Below are positions 18,030 to 28,287 of a DNA stretch of 64,000 nt, in pieces; the first letter of the stretch is position 1, and every line of letters starts with the position of its first letter. Under the pieces are notes generated by a model. It did not search any database, was not told the DNA's origin, and was given only the letters and a program-made list of their open reading frames with translations. The DNA lies in NCBI RefSeq assembly GCF_007989805.1, contig NZ_BJUB01000008.1, positions 124,001 through 188,000 of the forward strand, read 5' to 3'. The position numbers and the translations under genes were made by a program. The DNA comes from Cellulomonas xylanilytica (GTDB lineage Bacteria; Actinomycetota; Actinomycetes; Actinomycetales; Cellulomonadaceae).

Positions 18030-18058
18030 ACGTTACAACCGCGCCAGAAGTTGTTCAA
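18030..18058 (-). promoter_or_regulatory. whiD promoter
   Basis: Minus strand: -35 TTGAAC (18053-18058), exactly 17 bases, -10 TAACGT (18030-18035), leaving a leader of roughly 100 bases to the ATG. ACAAC, GTTGT and ACAAC pentamers alternate around it (18035-18039, 18050-18054 and about 18068-18072), forming two overlapping inverted repeats that could be operators. Confidence 0.55.
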
Positions 18059-18172
18059 GACCGTGTCACAACTTTCTGTGATGGCGCGATTGGCGATGTC
18101 GTCGCAGGTCGGCGTGTCGGGAGCGACACGCATAGATCGGGCCGAATCGCGTCGGCCTGGCACAATCGCGCC

Positions 18173-19090
18173 ATGGTGACGCGCGACGACGACGAACCGG
18201 CGGCGACGCCGACGCCGGCGCTCGCCGTCGCCGCCGTCGCCCGTCGGCTCGGGGTCGCCCCCGCCACGCTGCGCACGTGGGACCGCAGGTACGGCCTCGG
18301 TCCGTCCGAGCACTCCGCCGGCGCCCACCGCCGCTACTCGGCGACCGACGTCGAACGGCTGCTGATCATGCGCCGGCTGACGCTCGACGGCGTCGCGCCG
18401 GCGGAGTCGGCGCGGATCGCGCTCGCCACCGACGTCGTCGCCGGACCGGCCGCGGACGTGCAGGACGCGGCACCGACGACGCCGACCGCCGTGGTCGACG
18501 CCGCGCTCGCCGGCGACGTCCTGCGCTGCGCCCGGCTGCTCACGCTCGAGGGCGGCCCGGACGTCGTCGTGTGGTGGACGAGCCTGGTCGAGCCGGTCCT
18601 CGCCGCGCTCGCCCGGCGCACCGTCGTCGACCTGCCCGGTGTCGACGCGACCTTCGCGGTCCACGCGGGCGTGCTGGCTGCGCTGCGGGAGCGGCCGGGG
18701 GCACCGGGCGCCGGTCGTCGACCCGTCGTCCTGGTGCTCGTCGCCGCGCGCGAGTCCCGGCCGCTCGTCGCGCACGTCCTCGCCGGGGCGCTGGCCGAGC
18801 AGGGTGTCGACGCGCGCATCGTCGGCGGCCCCGTCGGACCGCACCACGCGGTCGAGCTCACGGCCATGACGCGGGCGCGCGCGGTGGTCACTCTCGGGGA
18901 GCGGGTCGACGTCGACCTCGACGTCGTGGACCGGCTGGCGCGCGAGCAGCCGGACCTGCCCCAGTTCGTGATGGTGCCCGACGCGGCCGCGGCAGCGGTC
19001 CCGCTCGGGCGCTCCGTCCACCGGGCACGGACCTTCACCGGTCTGCTGCACGAGGTGGTCGCCGTGGCGACGGCGAGCGTGGACGGGTGA
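18173..19090 (+). CDS. MerR-family regulator with C-terminal cobalamin-binding-like domain
   Basis: 305 residues. The N-terminal MerR helix-turn-helix (about 16-75: VAAVARRLGVAPATLRTWDRRYGLGPS, RRYSATDVERL) is clear. The rest resembles the four-helix plus Rossmann layout of B12-binding MerR regulators such as LitR/CarH, with ALAGDVLRCARLL and VVLVLVAARESRPL. I do not see the DxHxxG cobalamin signature, so it may no longer bind B12. It is divergent from whiD. A weak CACAAT -10 lies six bases before the ATG. Confidence 0.75.
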   Translation: MVTRDDDEPAATPTPALAVAAVARRLGVAPATLRTWDRRYGLGPSEHSAGAHRRYSATDVERLLIMRRLTLDGVAPAESARIALATDVVAGPAADVQDAAPTTPTAVVDAALAGDVLRCARLLTLEGGPDVVVWWTSLVEPVLAALARRTVVDLPGVDATFAVHAGVLAALRERPGAPGAGRRPVVLVLVAARESRPLVAHVLAGALAEQGVDARIVGGPVGPHHAVELTAMTRARAVVTLGERVDVDLDVVDRLAREQPDLPQFVMVPDAAAAAVPLGRSVHRARTFTGLLHEVVAVATASVDG

Positions 19091-19195
19091 GATCGCCGCC
19101 CGGCGGGGGAGACATTCCACCCCAGGCGGCGCACAGGCGGACGAAGCCCCGCTCGCGCGGGGTGCGGTTCGCCACTGCGGCTAACTTCGACGTGA

Positions 19196-21529
<2,334 letters not shown>

Positions 21530-21536
21530 CCGTCCC

Positions 21537-22010
21537 TCAGGGCAGCAGCGGGAGCTTCCCGACGATCTTGTCCACGCGGTTGCGCGGTCCGACGATGCTG
21601 ACCGCGTAGTACGACGGGGCGTCCTGGGTGGACACCTCGGTCAGGTACTCGTCGTAGACGCGGGTGTGCTGCGCGGACGCCGGCATGTCGGCGACGAACA
21701 CCCCGAGGGACGCGACGGCCTTCGCGCGGATCTGTGCGAGCTGGTCGGTCGACGCCGCGAGGATCGAGCATCCGGCCCACGGCAGCCCGGGGTGCGGGGA
21801 CCCGGAGGCGTCCCGGGCGTCCGGGCCGAGCAGGCCGTCGACGCCGCCGACGGTGGCTGCCGACACGCACACCGCCGCATTGGCTGCGCGTCCGGCGGGC
21901 AGCGACTCGTCCACGACGACCACCCACTTCAGCCGGGCCGATCGGGTCGGCTCGCCCGTGCGGATCTCCTGGGGTTCGAAACCGACCCGCGTCGATGTGT
22001 CGACAGACAT
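21537..22010 (-). CDS. DUF2000-family protein
   Basis: 157 residues. WVVVVDESLPAGRAANAAVCV, LLGPDARDASG, HTRVYDEYL and SIVGPRNRVDKIVGKLPLL match the DUF2000 family, which has a peptidyl-tRNA-hydrolase-2-like fold; no activity is established. The ATG at 22010 has an AGGAGAA ribosome site. It is transcribed divergently from an Lrp/AsnC regulator, an arrangement seen repeatedly for this family and suggesting that the regulator controls it. Confidence 0.85.
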   Translation of the reverse strand: MSVDTSTRVGFEPQEIRTGEPTRSARLKWVVVVDESLPAGRAANAAVCVSAATVGGVDGLLGPDARDASGSPHPGLPWAGCSILAASTDQLAQIRAKAVASLGVFVADMPASAQHTRVYDEYLTEVSTQDAPSYYAVSIVGPRNRVDKIVGKLPLLP

Positions 22011-22094
22011 GCTTTCTCCTCGTTCGTACGACGTGACGCGGAGACGGTATGCAGGTGTGCGAGCGCCATGCAAGCAGCCCGTACGTCATACGGA

Positions 22095-22100
22095 TACGAT
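22095..22100 (+). promoter_or_regulatory. -10 hexamer TACGAT of the Lrp/AsnC gene
   Basis: TACGAT with a six-base gap to ATG 22107, leaderless. It lies within TCAT-N9-ATGA (22087-22103), a short imperfect inverted repeat that could be part of an Lrp-type operator shared with the divergent DUF2000 gene. Confidence 0.45.
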
Positions 22101-22106
22101 GACCGG

Positions 22107-22574
22107 ATGGCGCATCTCGACGCACTTGATACGGCGATCCTGCGGGAGCTCCAGCGCGATGCACGGCGCACCAACCGGGACGTCGCGGCGGCCGTCGGGG
22201 TCTCACCGACCACCGCACTCGACCGGACCCGGTCCCTCCGGGAGCGCGGGATCATCCGGGGCGCGGTACTCGACGTCGACCTCGCGCAGATCGGCCGGCC
22301 CGTCCAGGCCATGATCGCGCTCAGCATCAGGCCGCCCACACGGCAGAACATCGAGGGGTTCCGCACGTGGGCCGCCGGGCTCCCGGACGTCCTCGGCGTG
22401 TTCGTCACCAGCGGGTCGGAGGACTTCCTGCTGCACGTCGCGGTGTCCGGGAACGACCGGCTCTACGCGTTCGTCATCGACAGGCTCACCGAGCGGCCCG
22501 AGGTCGCCGACGTCCGCACGTCGATCGTGTACGAGCACCTGCGCAGCAATCGCGTCGAGCCCGTCCCGGACTAG
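22107..22574 (+). CDS. Lrp/AsnC-family transcriptional regulator
   Basis: 155 residues. N-terminal helix-turn-helix (LDTAILRELQRDARRTNRDVAAAVGVS, LRERGIIRG) and C-terminal RAM/AsnC ligand-binding domain (FVTSGSEDFLLHVAV, VRTSIVYEHLR). Such proteins form octamers that respond to amino acids. It probably regulates the divergent DUF2000 gene, with which it shares a 96-base intergenic region. Confidence 0.92.
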   Translation: MAHLDALDTAILRELQRDARRTNRDVAAAVGVSPTTALDRTRSLRERGIIRGAVLDVDLAQIGRPVQAMIALSIRPPTRQNIEGFRTWAAGLPDVLGVFVTSGSEDFLLHVAVSGNDRLYAFVIDRLTERPEVADVRTSIVYEHLRSNRVEPVPD

Positions 22575-22581
22575 GCCCGTC

Positions 22582-22704
22582 GAACACTGGGTCCGGTCGG
22601 TGATGTCGCTCGCGGACGCGTACGGCGTCGACCTGGAGGCGGCGTTCGGTCGGACGATGACCGAGCTGACCGCGCACCTGGCCGACGCCGGCGACGGGCG
22701 CTAG
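22582..22704 (+). pseudogene. Possible C-terminal remnant of a MazG-like nucleotide pyrophosphohydrolase
   Basis: A plus-strand frame with no matching upstream domain reads VEHWVRSVMSLADAYGVDL, then EAAFGRTMTELTAHL, and stops at TAG 22702-22704. The pattern (a tryptophan helix, then LADAYGVDLEAAF) resembles the end of small MazG-type proteins. There is no room for the catalytic part, since the lrp gene lies directly upstream. Its stop shares the tetramer CTAG with the stop of the convergent murA-like gene. It could be a remnant or a very small real gene starting at GTG 22600. Confidence 0.3.
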
Positions 22705-24275
22705 TCCCGGAACGTCTCGATCTGCGCGCCGAGCTCCACGAGGCGGTCCTGCAGCTGCTCGTAGCCGCGGGCGATGATGTCGACGTCGCGCAGCACGGAC
22801 GTGCCCTTGGCGGCGAGCATGGCGAGCAGGATGACGACGGCGGGACGCAGCGCGGGCGGGCAGGAGACCTCGGCGCCGGACCAGTGCGTGGGCCCGCTGA
22901 CCTGCAGGCGGTGGGCGTCGAGAAGCCGGACGTCGGCGCCCAGCCGGGTGAGGTCGGTGAGGTGGATGGCCCGGCCCTCGTAGACCCAGTCGTGGACGAG
23001 GGTCGAGCCCTCGGCGCACGCGGCGATCGCGACGAAGAACGGCAGGTTGTCGATGTTCAGCCCCGGGAACGGCATCGGGTGGATCTTGTCGATCGGTGCC
23101 CGCAGGTCGCTGGGGTGCACGGTGACGTCGACCAGCCGGGTGCGCCCGTTGGCGGCGGCGTACTCGTCGGAGAGGGTGTAGCGCAGGCCCATCTCGGCGA
23201 GCGTCGCCAGCTCGATCTCCATGAACTCGATGGGCACCCGGCCGACCGTGATCTCGGAGCCGGTCACGATGCCGGCGGTGAGCAGGCTCATGGCCTCGAC
23301 CGGGTCCTCGGACACCGCGTACTCGACGTCCGCGTCGATGGCCGCCCTCCCGTGCACGCGCAGGGTCGTCGTCCCGATGCCGTCGATGCGCACCCCGAGC
23401 AGCTCGAGGTAGAAGCACAGGTCCTGGACCATGTAGTTGGGGCTCGCGTTGCGGATGGTGGTGACGCCGTCGCGGCCGGCGGCGGCCATGATGACGTTCT
23501 CCGTCACGGTGTCGCCACGCTCTGTGAGGACGATCGCGAGGTCCTGCCCACCGCCGCGGGTGACCAGCCCGTGGTAGTCGCCGGCCGTCGCGGTGACGTC
23601 CAGCCCGAACGGTCGCAGGCCGATGAGGTGCGGCTCGACGGTGCGCGTGCCGAGGTCGCACCCGCCCGCGTACGGCAGCCGGAACTCGTCCTGGAGCCCG
23701 AGGAGCGGACCCAGGAACATGATGATCGACCGGGTGCGGCGGGCCGCGTCGACGTCGATCGCGTCGAGGTCGAGGTGCTGCGGGACGACGATCTCGAGGT
23801 CGCGACCGTCCGTCGACCAGGTGGCGCGGACGCCGACGGACCGGAGCACCTCGACGATCCGGTCGACCTCGACGATGCGCGCCACGTTCTTGAGCCGCGT
23901 GGTGCCGCGGTTGAGCAGCGACGCGCACAGCAGCGCGACGGCGCCGTTCTTGCTGGTGTTGACGTCAATCCGGCCGCTCAGCGTCTGGCCGCCCTGCACG
24001 CGCAGGTGGGTGCGCTGCGGGCCGCCGAGCGTGACGATGGGGGAGTCGAGGGCGGCGCCGATGCGGGTCAGCATCTCGAGGCTGACGTTCTGCGCGCCCT
24101 GCTCGATGCGGTGGATGGCCGACTGGCTCGTGGCGAGGCGCTCGGCGAGCTGGGCCTGGGTCAGGCCCCGGTGCTGGCGGGCCGACCGGACGAGGGAGCC
24201 GACGTGCGCGAGCGGGTCCTGGATGACCGGGAACGAGCCCGAGGCCGTGGGGACCGGGGTGGTGATCGTCGTCAT
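22701..24275 (-). CDS. murA: XRE-type helix-turn-helix fused to a MurA-like enolpyruvyltransferase
   Basis: 524 residues against about 420-430 for MurA. Residues about 27-80 are an XRE/Cro helix-turn-helix (LVRSARQHRGLTQAQLAERLA, SAIHRIEQG). From about 88 it is EPSP-synthase/MurA fold: SKNGAV keeps the Lys-Asn pair of MurA (Lys22/Asn23), and YAGGCDLGTR keeps the catalytic-loop cysteine (PGGCAIG in E. coli). MurA adds enolpyruvate to UDP-GlcNAc, the first step of peptidoglycan synthesis. This may be a second MurA or a sensor that binds the substrate. The HTH and catalytic residues are seen; the self-regulatory role is inferred. Confidence 0.9.
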   Translation of the reverse strand: MTTITTPVPTASGSFPVIQDPLAHVGSLVRSARQHRGLTQAQLAERLATSQSAIHRIEQGAQNVSLEMLTRIGAALDSPIVTLGGPQRTHLRVQGGQTLSGRIDVNTSKNGAVALLCASLLNRGTTRLKNVARIVEVDRIVEVLRSVGVRATWSTDGRDLEIVVPQHLDLDAIDVDAARRTRSIIMFLGPLLGLQDEFRLPYAGGCDLGTRTVEPHLIGLRPFGLDVTATAGDYHGLVTRGGGQDLAIVLTERGDTVTENVIMAAAGRDGVTTIRNASPNYMVQDLCFYLELLGVRIDGIGTTTLRVHGRAAIDADVEYAVSEDPVEAMSLLTAGIVTGSEITVGRVPIEFMEIELATLAEMGLRYTLSDEYAAANGRTRLVDVTVHPSDLRAPIDKIHPMPFPGLNIDNLPFFVAIAACAEGSTLVHDWVYEGRAIHLTDLTRLGADVRLLDAHRLQVSGPTHWSGAEVSCPPALRPAVVILLAMLAAKGTSVLRDVDIIARGYEQLQDRLVELGAQIETFRD

Positions 24276-24282
24276 GCGGACG

Positions 24283-24301
24283 ACGTTAACTCATGGATGA
24301 G
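24283..24301 (-). promoter_or_regulatory. Leaderless promoter and palindrome before the XRE-MurA gene
   Basis: Minus-strand -10 TAACGT (24283-24288), with a seven-base gap to ATG 24275. Directly upstream is CTCAT-GG-ATGAG (24290-24301), a perfect 12-base palindrome. It is well placed as an operator for the protein's own XRE domain. Confidence 0.5.
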
Positions 24302-24387
24302 ATATCGGCACCCCCCGACATGCCAGGAGGCCGCTAAGAGGTAACCCTCGACCCCAAGTCGAACTCAGCGACGATATGACGCACGTC

Positions 24388-25107
24388 TCACCAGAGCGTG
24401 CCGACGGGCTCCCGCGTGGGCCAGACGTCGGACGCTCCGGGGCCGTCGAAGCCCTGCTCGGCGCGCCAGGCGTTGAAGCTCTCCGCCCACGCCTGGTGCG
24501 CGGTCGACTGGTACTCGTGCAGCGTGTCCAGGTCGAGCGTGGCGAGGTGCGGGAAGCGGCCGACGATCCGGTCGAGCACGTCGAGCGTGGCGACGACGTC
24601 GACGTCGGCGGTGTGCAGGGTGCCGGACTCGACCACCTGGTAGTAGCCGCAGAGGTCGACGAGCTTGCGCTTGCCGCGTCGCTCCTGGTCCTCGGCACGG
24701 TCGAGCACCAGGGGGTCGATCACCGGGCGGGCGTCGCTGCACAGGCGGTCCGGCAGGGTCTTGAGGCGGTGCCGGCGGAGCTCGGCGTCGAGCAGGCAGA
24801 GGTCGAACGAGGCGTTGTACGCGACCACCGGCACCCCGCCGCGCAGGGCCTCCGCGAGGTCGGCCGCGATCTCCTCGAGAGCCTCGCGCGGCGGGCGCCC
24901 GTGCTCGCGCGCGTGCTCGGAGCTGACCCCGTGGATGGCCGCGGCCTCCTCCGGGATGGGCACGCCCGGGTCGATCAGCCAGCTGCGGACGTGCGTCCCG
25001 GAGGCGTCCCGGCGGACGAGCGCGGCGGTGACGATGCGGTCGTTGTCGACGTCGACACCCGTGGTCTCGGTGTCGAAGCCGAGCAGGGGTCCGTCCGTCC
25101 AGCTCAT
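24388..25107 (-). CDS. DnaQ-like 3'-5' exonuclease (DEDDh)
   Basis: 239 residues. The exonuclease fold has all DEDDh residues: FDTETTG (Asp, Glu), YNASFDLCLL (Asp) and HTADVDVVAT (His, Asp). This is the actinobacterial stand-alone exonuclease family related to the epsilon subunit of DNA polymerase III. Whether it acts in proofreading, repair or RNA turnover is not known. The ATG at 25107 is preceded by AAGGAG. It is divergent from guaB3. Confidence 0.9.
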   Translation of the reverse strand: MSWTDGPLLGFDTETTGVDVDNDRIVTAALVRRDASGTHVRSWLIDPGVPIPEEAAAIHGVSSEHAREHGRPPREALEEIAADLAEALRGGVPVVAYNASFDLCLLDAELRRHRLKTLPDRLCSDARPVIDPLVLDRAEDQERRGKRKLVDLCGYYQVVESGTLHTADVDVVATLDVLDRIVGRFPHLATLDLDTLHEYQSTAHQAWAESFNAWRAEQGFDGPGASDVWPTREPVGTLW

Positions 25108-25231
25108 CGCGTCGTGCTCCTTCGGTGGTGCGTGCTGCAGCCAGAGTCGCACCGAGGTCCGACATCGCCGGGGATTGAGGGCCGCGTGCCGCAGTATCGG
25201 GCGGGGTTCGGGTCGGTGGTCCGCGCCCCGG

Positions 25232-25237
25232 TAGCCT
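25232..25237 (+). promoter_or_regulatory. -10 hexamer TAGCCT of leaderless guaB3
   Basis: TAGCCT with a six-base gap to GTG 25244 and no Shine-Dalgarno. Confidence 0.55.
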
Positions 25238-25243
25238 TGCCCG

Positions 25244-26368
25244 GTGAGCAACGAGATCGAGATCGGCCGCGGCAAGCGCGGACGCCGCGCCTACTCCTTC
25301 GACGACGTCGCGGTGGTGCCGTCGCGCCGGACCCGCGACCCCGAGGAGGTCTCGGTCGGCTGGCAGATCGACGCCTACCACTTCGAGCTGCCGATCATCG
25401 CGGCGCCGATGGACTCCGTGATGAGCCCCGCCACGGCGGTCGCTCTCGGCCGGGCCGGCGGGCTGGGCGTCCTCGACCTCGAAGGCCTGTGGACCCGCTA
25501 CGAGGACCCCGAGCCGCTGCTCGCGGAGATCGCGACGTTCGACAGCGCCCGGGCCACCTCCCGGATGCAGGAGATCTACGCGGCCCCGATCCAGCCCGAG
25601 CTGATCACCGCCCGGCTCAAGGAGATCCGTGCCGCGGGCGTCACGGTGGCCGGTGCCCTGTCGCCGCAGCGGACCAACGAGTTCTGGCGGACGGTCGTCG
25701 ACGCGGGCGTGGACCTCTTCGTCATCCGGGGCACCACGGTGTCGGCCGAGCACGTCTCGGGTCGCGCCGAGCCGCTCAACCTCAAGCGGTTCATCTACGA
25801 GCTCGACGTCCCCGTCATCGTCGGCGGCGCCTCGACGTACACGGCGGCCCTCCACCTCATGCGCACCGGCGCGGCGGGCGTGCTCGTCGGCTTCGGCGGG
25901 GGCGCGGCGCACACCACGCGGCTCTCGCTGGGCATCCACGCGCCGATGGCGACCGCTGTCGCCGACGTCGCGGCCGCTCGTCGCGACTACCTCGACGAGT
26001 CCGGCGGCCGGTACGTCCACGTCATCGCCGACGGCGGCGTCGGTCGGTCCGGGGACCTGGTCAAGGCGGTCGCGTGCGGCGTCGACGCCGTGATGCTCGG
26101 TGCGGCGCTCGCCCGGGCCACGGAGGCGCCGGGTCGCGGCTGGCACTGGGGACCTGAGGCGCACCACCCCCAGCTCCCGCGCGGTGAGCGGGTCGAGGTG
26201 GGCACGGCGGGCTCGCTCGAGCAGATCCTGTTCGGCCCTGGCCACACCGCGGACGGCACCCTCAACCTCGTCGGCGCCCTCAAGCGGGCGATGGCCACGA
26301 CCGGCTACTCGGACCTCAAGGAGTTCCAGCGGGTCGAGGTCGTCGTGAGCCCGTACCAGCCGCACTGA
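25244..26368 (+). CDS. guaB3: GuaB3-family IMP dehydrogenase-like protein
   Basis: 374 residues, no CBS domains. AYSFDDVAVVPSRRT, the IIAAPMDSVMSP barrel strand and VIADGGVGRSGDL place it in the GuaB3 family, and YSDLKEFQRVEV closes it as in other actinobacterial members. At the loop where guaB in this window has the catalytic cysteine (SICTTR), this protein has GGGAAHTTR: His223 replaces Cys. It is therefore unlikely to use the normal covalent thioimidate mechanism. Its metabolic role is uncertain. It ends at a strong terminator. Confidence 0.9.
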   Translation: MSNEIEIGRGKRGRRAYSFDDVAVVPSRRTRDPEEVSVGWQIDAYHFELPIIAAPMDSVMSPATAVALGRAGGLGVLDLEGLWTRYEDPEPLLAEIATFDSARATSRMQEIYAAPIQPELITARLKEIRAAGVTVAGALSPQRTNEFWRTVVDAGVDLFVIRGTTVSAEHVSGRAEPLNLKRFIYELDVPVIVGGASTYTAALHLMRTGAAGVLVGFGGGAAHTTRLSLGIHAPMATAVADVAAARRDYLDESGGRYVHVIADGGVGRSGDLVKAVACGVDAVMLGAALARATEAPGRGWHWGPEAHHPQLPRGERVEVGTAGSLEQILFGPGHTADGTLNLVGALKRAMATTGYSDLKEFQRVEVVVSPYQPH

Positions 26369-26379
26369 CCTTCTGACTC

Positions 26380-26422
26380 GACGCCCGGCTGTGCCCGAAA
26401 CGGGCACGGGCGGGCGTCTTTT
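26380..26422 (+). terminator. Rho-independent terminator after guaB3
   Basis: GACGCCCG (26380-26387) pairs with CGGGCGTC (26411-26418), and TGTGCCCG pairs with CGGGCACG inside, loop AAA, followed by TCTTTTCT. It is one of the few hairpins in the window with a T-rich tail. Confidence 0.88.
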
Positions 26423-26463
26423 CTGTGTCCGCGGGATGCCCGCGGGCAGACTGCAGGCCCGTT

Positions 26464-26528
26464 CGGACATCTGTTTACCGCCGAATATGTCCGTATCGCT
26501 TGACATGCGGTGTGACGGGGCGCACTCT
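26464..26528 (+). promoter_or_regulatory. fru operon promoter and inverted repeat
   Basis: CGGACAT-N16-ATGTCCG (26464-26493) is an inverted repeat with 7-base arms. It is followed by a perfect -35 TTGACA (26500-26505) and, 17 bases on, a weak -10 CACTCT (26523-26528). The repeat lies just upstream of the -35, as expected for a DeoR-type FruR site. Binding is inferred. Confidence 0.5.
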
Positions 26529-26580
26529 GGACGAAGTGGACGTCGGAGCCAGGGCCGGCGCGCAGGACGACGGAGTCGAT

Positions 26581-27342
26581 GTGTACGCACCCGAGCGGCA
26601 CCAGCAGATCCTCGCCACGGCACGCGCCGACGGCCGGGTCGACGTGAACCGGCTGGCCGAGGACCTCGACGTCACCCCCGAGACCATCCGCCGTGACCTC
26701 ACCGTCCTCGAGCGGCACGGGCTCGTCCGCCGGGTGCACGGCGGTGCCATCCCCGTCGAGCGCCTCGGCTTCGAGCCGGGTGTCGCCGACCGCGAGACGC
26801 GGTTCGCGGGGGAGAAGGAGCGGGTGGCCAAGGCGGCGCTCGACGAGCTGCCCGACGGTGGCGCCGTGATCCTCGACGCCGGCACCACGACCGTCCGGCT
26901 GGCCGAGCTGCTGCCGTCGGACCGCGAGCTCACGGTGGTCACCCACGCCCTGCCCGTCGCGATGGTGCTGGCGATGCGGCCGAACCTGACGCTGCACCTC
27001 GTCGGCGGCACGGTGCGCGGCCGGACGCTCGCCGCGGTCGGGTCGTGGGCGGAGCGGGAGCTGGCGGACATCCACGCCGACGTCGCGTTCCTCGGCACCA
27101 ACGGCCTGAGCGTCGAGCACGGGCTGACCACCCCCGACCTCGCGGAGGCGGCCGTCAAGCGGGCGCTCGTGGCCAACGCCCGGCGCACCGTGGTGCTCGC
27201 CGACCACTCCAAGATCGGCCGCGTGGAGTTCGCGCACGTGGTGCCGCTGGCCCAGGTGGACACGATCATCACGGACAGCGGGGTGGAGCCGGAGCTCGTC
27301 GAGGAGCTCGAGGCCGCCGGCCCCCGGGTGGTGACCGCGTGA
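26581..27342 (+). CDS. fruR: DeoR-family regulator of the fructose operon
   Basis: 253 residues. DeoR winged helix at the N-terminus (APERHQQILATARADGRVDVNRLAEDL, ETIRRDLTVLERHGLVRRVHGGA) and the sugar-phosphate-sensing C-terminal domain (VILDAGTTTVRLAELL, DVAFLGTNGLS, VVLADHSKIGR). In homologous operons it responds to fructose-1-phosphate. GTG 26581 has GGAG five bases ahead and gives the family N-terminus; an in-frame GTG at 26540 is possible. Its TGA overlaps fruK. Confidence 0.92.
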   Translation: MYAPERHQQILATARADGRVDVNRLAEDLDVTPETIRRDLTVLERHGLVRRVHGGAIPVERLGFEPGVADRETRFAGEKERVAKAALDELPDGGAVILDAGTTTVRLAELLPSDRELTVVTHALPVAMVLAMRPNLTLHLVGGTVRGRTLAAVGSWAERELADIHADVAFLGTNGLSVEHGLTTPDLAEAAVKRALVANARRTVVLADHSKIGRVEFAHVVPLAQVDTIITDSGVEPELVEELEAAGPRVVTA

Positions 27343-28286
27343 TCGTCACCCTGACCCCGAACCCCAGCCTGGACCGGGCGCTGGAGCTGGACCGCCTGCG
27401 CGTCGGCGAGGTCAACCGGGCGCACGGCGGCCACCTGCACCCCGGCGGCAAGGGCATCAACGTCTCCCGCGTCCTGGTCCGCCACGGCGTCCCCACGCTC
27501 GCGGTGCTGCCGACGGGCGGCGCCGACGGTGCCCGCCTCGTCGAGATGCTCGCCGAGATCGACGTCCCGACGCTGGCCGTCCCGCTCGTCGACCACACCC
27601 GGAGCAACCTGACCGTCGTCGAGGGCTCCGGCGTGACCACGAAGATCAACGCTCCCGGCCCGAAGCTCACGCCCGACGAGGTGGGTGCGCTGCTCGCCGC
27701 GCTCGAGACGCAGCTGGCGACGCGCCCCGCAGCGCTGGTCTGCGCGGGCAGCCTCCCGCTGGGCGCACCCGAGACGTTCTTCGTGCAGGTGGCCGGTCTC
27801 GCGGCTCGCTACAGCGTGCCGTTCGTCCTCGACACCTCCGGGGTGCCCCTCACCCGCGCCGTCCGGCAGGGCGGGCTGACCCTGGTCAAGCCCAACGACG
27901 AGGAGCTCGCCGAGCTGGTCGGGCGTGAGCTCACGACCGTCGGCGACGTCATCGACGCCGCGCGCGAGGTCATCGCGGCCTGCACCCGGGCCGTCCTCGT
28001 CAGCCTCGGCGCCCACGGGGCGCTGCTCGTCCTCGCCGAGGGCGCGTGGTGGGCGGGCGGTCCGCCGCTCGTCCCGCAGTCCACGGTCGGCGCGGGGGAC
28101 TCGACCCTCGCCGGCTTCCTCACCGCGGACGGGTCGCCCGGCGACCGTCTGCGCACCGCGGTCGCGTTCGGTCGTGCGGCAGTCCTCCTGCCCGGCACGG
28201 CCGTCCCCGACCCCACCGACATCGACCTGGACGCCGTCCGGGTCGTGGAGAGCCCTGATCCCCGACTCGCCCTCAAGGAGCTGTGA
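27339..28286 (+). CDS. fruK: 1-phosphofructokinase
   Basis: 315 residues, PfkB/ribokinase fold. Phosphorylates fructose-1-phosphate to fructose-1,6-bisphosphate. VTLTPNPSLDRALEL and HPGGKGINVSRVL open it; VGAGDSTLAGFL holds the catalytic Asp. The GTG overlaps the fruR stop (GTGA). It is the expected second step for fructose brought in by the EII genes directly downstream. Confidence 0.95.
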   Translation: MIVTLTPNPSLDRALELDRLRVGEVNRAHGGHLHPGGKGINVSRVLVRHGVPTLAVLPTGGADGARLVEMLAEIDVPTLAVPLVDHTRSNLTVVEGSGVTTKINAPGPKLTPDEVGALLAALETQLATRPAALVCAGSLPLGAPETFFVQVAGLAARYSVPFVLDTSGVPLTRAVRQGGLTLVKPNDEELAELVGRELTTVGDVIDAAREVIAACTRAVLVSLGAHGALLVLAEGAWWAGGPPLVPQSTVGAGDSTLAGFLTADGSPGDRLRTAVAFGRAAVLLPGTAVPDPTDIDLDAVRVVESPDPRLALKEL

Positions 28287-28287
28287 C

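Noticed and set aside
18061..18078. TCACA-N6-TGTGA near the whiD promoter as a CRP/GlxR site
   Set aside because: The half-sites are in the wrong order: the CRP consensus is TGTGA-N6-TCACA.
19151..19172. CCCCGC-TCGC-GCGGGG hairpin between the MerR-like and bldM-like genes as a terminator
   Set aside because: A six-base stem with no T-run, expected often at this GC content.
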